A stretch of 64,000 nucleotides of DNA from Lingula anatina (Eukaryota > Brachiopoda > Lingulata > Lingulida > Lingulidae): NCBI RefSeq assembly GCF_001039355.2, contig NW_019775835.1, forward strand, positions 399,228 through 463,227. The letters are read 5' to 3'. Shown here piece by piece: positions 60,701 to 64,000 of this stretch (position 1 is its first letter; each line of letters begins with the position of its first letter). Both the position numbers and the translations under genes were made by a program. Below the pieces are notes generated by a model. It had not been told where the DNA came from, did not search any database, and worked only from the letters and a program-made list of their open reading frames with translations.

Positions 60701-61782
60701 CAGGGTGCCAAAATGTGTTGGGAGTTCATATGTCATATGTAGCTTACATAACCCACTTACTGATACATACATGTCCATTTATGTTCATAATCTGATCCCT
60801 ACCCTCCTCCCCCCCATCTAACCCAACCCAAATGGATACAGACACCTTAACTTTAGCACTTAAATACCATGATGGCATAAGCATAGGTATATTTAATTTC
60901 CACTTTATTTTAAGATATTTTGTATTGCGTATTTCCAGCCTCTACAAGTCGCAGACATCTTGTGGTGTGGAAATATAACACATCTGGCTGTATTACTGCT
61001 CTGCGGTGTAAAGCTCCTTTAGAAACTCTGGCATATAGTAAGTGTTGGTCTCTTGAATATAATTGTACTTACACTTTAGCATATTCTTGTTATCATTTTT
61101 TTTTTAAAGTTTTAAATTTTAGTATTTTTCAATTAATCTTTTTTTTGGGGGGTGGGGTGGGGTGGAAGATATAACTTGAGTATTGTAGCATTTTTAAATC
61201 AAAGTTGTTCAGAGTAAGATTTATATCCATATTGTAATCAGATAGTAGTAGCAAAACCCAGCTTTTCAACTGAGGACAATTTCTGGATATTTCACAGAAT
61301 GAAGTTAAGTTTCTTCTACACAGTATCTCTTTGTTATTTTAGTTCTGTAAATGACCATTATTTGTGAATAACATGTGATACTTGAATCTCCTCTGGTCTT
61401 TTTTTAGTCTTATTTTTTCTTAATTTTTTATTGTTCTATTTGATTAATTAATTTATTAAATTAATATCAATTTCTAGCTCGCAAAGTGCCAATCCTTATC
61501 TTCAGTGGAGATTCAGAAGGTGTGATCAACAAATGGGAAAGAATGCAATCCAATCATTTCATGTACAGGTAAGCTGATGGAATAATTTATTAAGTCAACG
61601 ACTTGTAATAATCTTGCACTTAATCAAGAGATTTTACCAGCTATTAACACACTTGATTATTCACCCAGATAGGTCTGACAGTAGTCACATTCCCACACCC
61701 ATGTTTTTTTTTCTGAACAAGATAAAATATTGGTATTAGGGTAATATAATGGTAGTTCCTTTCATGGGTCCCTCCCCCCCCC

Positions 61783-61832
<50 letters not shown>

Positions 61833-63262
61833 GTGTCAGTGTAGTTCATCACCATCTGCAGGAAATTTTCATATCAGTTTACTTCCTTCCAGTAAGGAGT
61901 CCTATCTTTTGGAAGATGGAAAGAAGAAAAAGAAGAAGAAACCCCAGGATATGATGTTCAAAGACAGACAGCAGCTACAGCTAGAGGAGCACATACAACA
62001 GCAAGAAAACAAGCGGAAACAGCAGGCAGCCAGGGCTACCAAGTCCCACTATGCTTATAATAAACCCATCATCCCTCCTGTAAGCATGATATCTATTCAA
62101 AAACTAGTATTTTCTTTATTTATGGGTTATTTCACAAAAGTGAACATTTGAGTCATGTTAGTAATACACAGATTTTGTGTAAGATTTTCATAATTTTGAC
62201 CATTATTTTTGCTGTTTATAAGCTTCCTGTAAAAAAACAATTTGATTTTGCACAGTCAAAATGTGAAAGATCAGTACAAGATTGTGATATTTCATTAGGA
62301 AAACATCGCATGGATTTTGCAGAATGCTTAAAGAAAAAGATTGAAAATGTTTGTTAATGATAATTTTGTTTTTCAGGTTTCAGTTCACAAACACCCTAAC
62401 ACAACTATTCTGAAGTTGATCTTCAATGAGTATTCTGATACCATAGTGGCAGCTTGTGAAGATGGCAATATATGTGAGTATTATATGGGTCAAGCAACAG
62501 GTCAGATTTCATAAGCACCAATATGCATTTTTAAAAAAAATTTTCTGCACACACAAAAAAAGCCATAATACACACACACACACACACACACACACAATCA
62601 AATTCATGCTTATTCAACTGTTGCTTCCAGATGTGTGGGGCTTTGACCTGAAGGCTATTGACCACCTGATGCAGAAGATGAAACCAGAGACCACAGACTC
62701 CCAGCCTCTAGTCCAGAAGTATGCAATCCTACTAGACAAGCATTCAGAGCTCTTGCCAAACAGCAACAAAAGATACATAGAAGATGTAAGTATATTGCTG
62801 TGGTTGTGTTCAGAGCCACAGCATTTCTAACCAAGTTGTAACAGCATTTCTTACCAATAGTGCATATACCATGTACTTGTTGAACATACTACTGTAGTAG
62901 CCATAAAGCTGGATAATTTTGACCAAATCAGAAATTCGAAGTAAATCATCTTATTATTTTTTCTTGTTTATTTAATATTTATTTATTCATTCATTTACTT
63001 GTTTTGAAAAGAGTATAAGATATGGTTTATTCATCATCTCATCAAAGTTCTAAAAGTGTCATTACATATACTTACACTTCGAATACAAAATGCTATGGTA
63101 ATTTTCTGTAATTTTCAGGATGAGGATTCGGTAACCAACAGAGTGGCAGGATTTGTCCCTCTCCATGTCCTGTCTGATCACCTGTCCTGTGTCACCTCCA
63201 TGATTCTAGTGGGCAGAGAGCACGGCTATGACAGGAGCTATCTGGTAAACTGTGTTACTAGC

Positions 63263-63314
<52 letters not shown>

Positions 63315-63666
63315 GTATTTTCTTAAAAGAAACTGAGGGTCCCACTCCTTGTCACAGAGTCTGACCTCAATTAAATTCATACAGGTTAGGGTAAGTGAGA
63401 TGTTATAATTGGGTCAACATCTAGGAGATGTGGCTTTGCTGTAAATATCAATGGGGACCAGAATCTGTATCACAGGGGATCTCTCATATTTTAGAGGGGA
63501 TCTTTTGGGTTATGCCAGTTTTTGCATAAAATTATGTTATAATATCTTGTACATATAATATTCATAAGCCTATACTGTCTTGTGTATTCATGTTGGTTTA
63601 TGTTGTGTTTCAGCTTAGTGGTGGCTGGGACAGTAGACTTATCATATGGGATTTGGAAAATGGAGA
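57715..63666 (+). CDS. WD40-repeat protein, 5' portion (continues beyond window)
   Basis: Exons seen: 57715-57817, 57985-58081, 58670-58850, 59129-59206, 59621-59689, 60006-60189, 60361-60454, 60939-61037, 61478-61568, 61893-62079, 62377-62473, 62631-62785, 63119-63244, 63614-63666. At least eight WD-type blades are visible, for example ITALGYNPVRRELLMGCE, LVCGVNRGIRVYSLDE, RIYSGGYDQKLIAYE, IMTGSFDKTVKIWSTEGD, HLVVWKYN, IFSGDSEGVINKWER, AACEDGNIYVWGFD and LLSGGWDSRLIIWDLENG. A Lys-rich, Gln-rich helical insert (GKKKKKKKPQD, EEHIQQQENKRK) interrupts the propeller. Propellers of this kind are protein-binding scaffolds. I cannot name the orthologue. The first two exons do not agree in phase and half a blade is absent between them; the N at 57911 lies there. 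The intron after 60189 has a GC donor. The start MAMEKLYSV follows an NRF1/YY1-type promoter. Confidence 0.85.
57911..57911. other. Assembly N inside the WD40 gene
   Basis: One N lies between the first and second recognisable exons. Exon 1 ends in phase 1 while the next starts in phase 0, so coding sequence of length 2 modulo 3 is missing, consistent with a collapsed gap. Confidence 0.7.
60190..60195 (+). other. GC-AG intron donor
   Basis: The exon ends GGGGATAAG and the intron starts GCAAGT. The following exon (60361, after TTAATTCCAG) continues the frame only if this GC donor is used. The rest of the donor matches the strong AAG/GCAAGT form typical of GC-AG introns. Confidence 0.8.
61786..61830. 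repeat. (CA)n microsatellite after a C run
   Basis: A C run followed by about 22 CA units, in an intron of the WD40 gene about 60 bp before the exon encoding the Lys-rich insert. Confidence 0.9.
63267..63311. repeat. (GT)n microsatellite
   Basis: About 22 GT units, beginning about 20 bp after the donor of the exon that ends RSYL in the WD40 gene. A smaller CA run lies at 62571-62596. Confidence 0.9.
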
Positions 63667-64000
63667 GTAAGTACTAGTACCCCAGTGCATATAATCCACT
63701 GCAATCTATTACTAACTAGTATACAGATAACATGTATAACTTAAAGGTAGTTTTGAATTTCAAGTGGTTTGGTTTTGATTTTGTACTTCAGCAATATATA
63801 CAGTGTAGAATCATGTGTCATAGTGATGGTAATTACAATCCTGGAAACGCTAGATATAAGGGTTCTGAAAGATATAACAGTTTCAGAATTCATGGAAAAA
63901 ATTAAGTCAAGAGAAGGTAGAATCACTTGTCCACTCTATGTTCAACTTTGTTTACAGATGCCATTGTTTATCACAAAATTATTTATTATTACATTATATT

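Noticed and set aside
1-64000. CRISPR arrays, operons or prokaryotic transfer
   Set aside because: All supported genes are intron-bearing or retrogene-like animal genes, and the tandem repeats lack regular short-repeat/unique-spacer structure.

Overview
This is a metazoan nuclear window: multi-exon genes with GT-AG introns, mammalian-like orthologues (SLC7A6OS, OXA1L), long AT-rich introns full of microsatellites and small inverted-repeat transposons, and no prokaryotic signature. The gene set and the abundance of short non-autonomous elements suggest a marine invertebrate (a lophotrochozoan or an invertebrate deuterostome), but the sequence alone does not fix the species. Two single Ns (54659, 57911) and homopolymer problems show a draft-quality assembly.

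Layout. 1-0.47 kb: the last coding exon of a Rab-like small GTPase (+). 4.9-22.6 kb: a complete 11-exon secreted zinc carboxypeptidase of the A/B type (M14) on the minus strand, 462 codons, all catalytic residues present, with a furin-like RKRR in the propeptide. 22.6-28 kb: no gene recognised. 28.1-31.6 kb: SLC7A6OS (IWR1, RNA polymerase II nuclear import), 4 exons on the minus strand. It is head-to-head, about 200 bp apart, with OXA1L (+, 31.8-39.5 kb, 9 exons, mitochondrial inner-membrane insertase), probably from a shared promoter. Intron 1 of OXA1L contains a complete intronless polypeptide GalNAc-transferase gene (587 codons, same strand), which looks like a nested retrogene. 42-48.75 kb: an 11-exon gene for a TSSK/CAMK-like pseudokinase in which HRD has become HRN and DFG has become GFG. 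48.8-57.6 kb: a repeat-rich interval with minisatellites, a MITE, foldback elements carrying repeated GTAACGTATGT motifs, Tc1/mariner transposase relics, and an obvious assembly seam with a duplicated flank. 57.7 kb to the end: a gene for a large WD40-repeat protein (+), at least 15 exons, running off the window and missing coding sequence at the N at 57911.

The coding models were built by joining exons by eye at GT/AG boundaries and checking that phases agree. Every junction closes except two in OXA1L (opposite one-base shifts, both at G runs) and one in the WD40 gene (at the N). The genes are mostly unrelated housekeeping or secretory genes and do not form a pathway. The most unusual items are the pseudokinase, the nested GalNAc-transferase, the tandemly copied splice donor in OXA1L, and the foldback-rich region at 53.5-57.1 kb.
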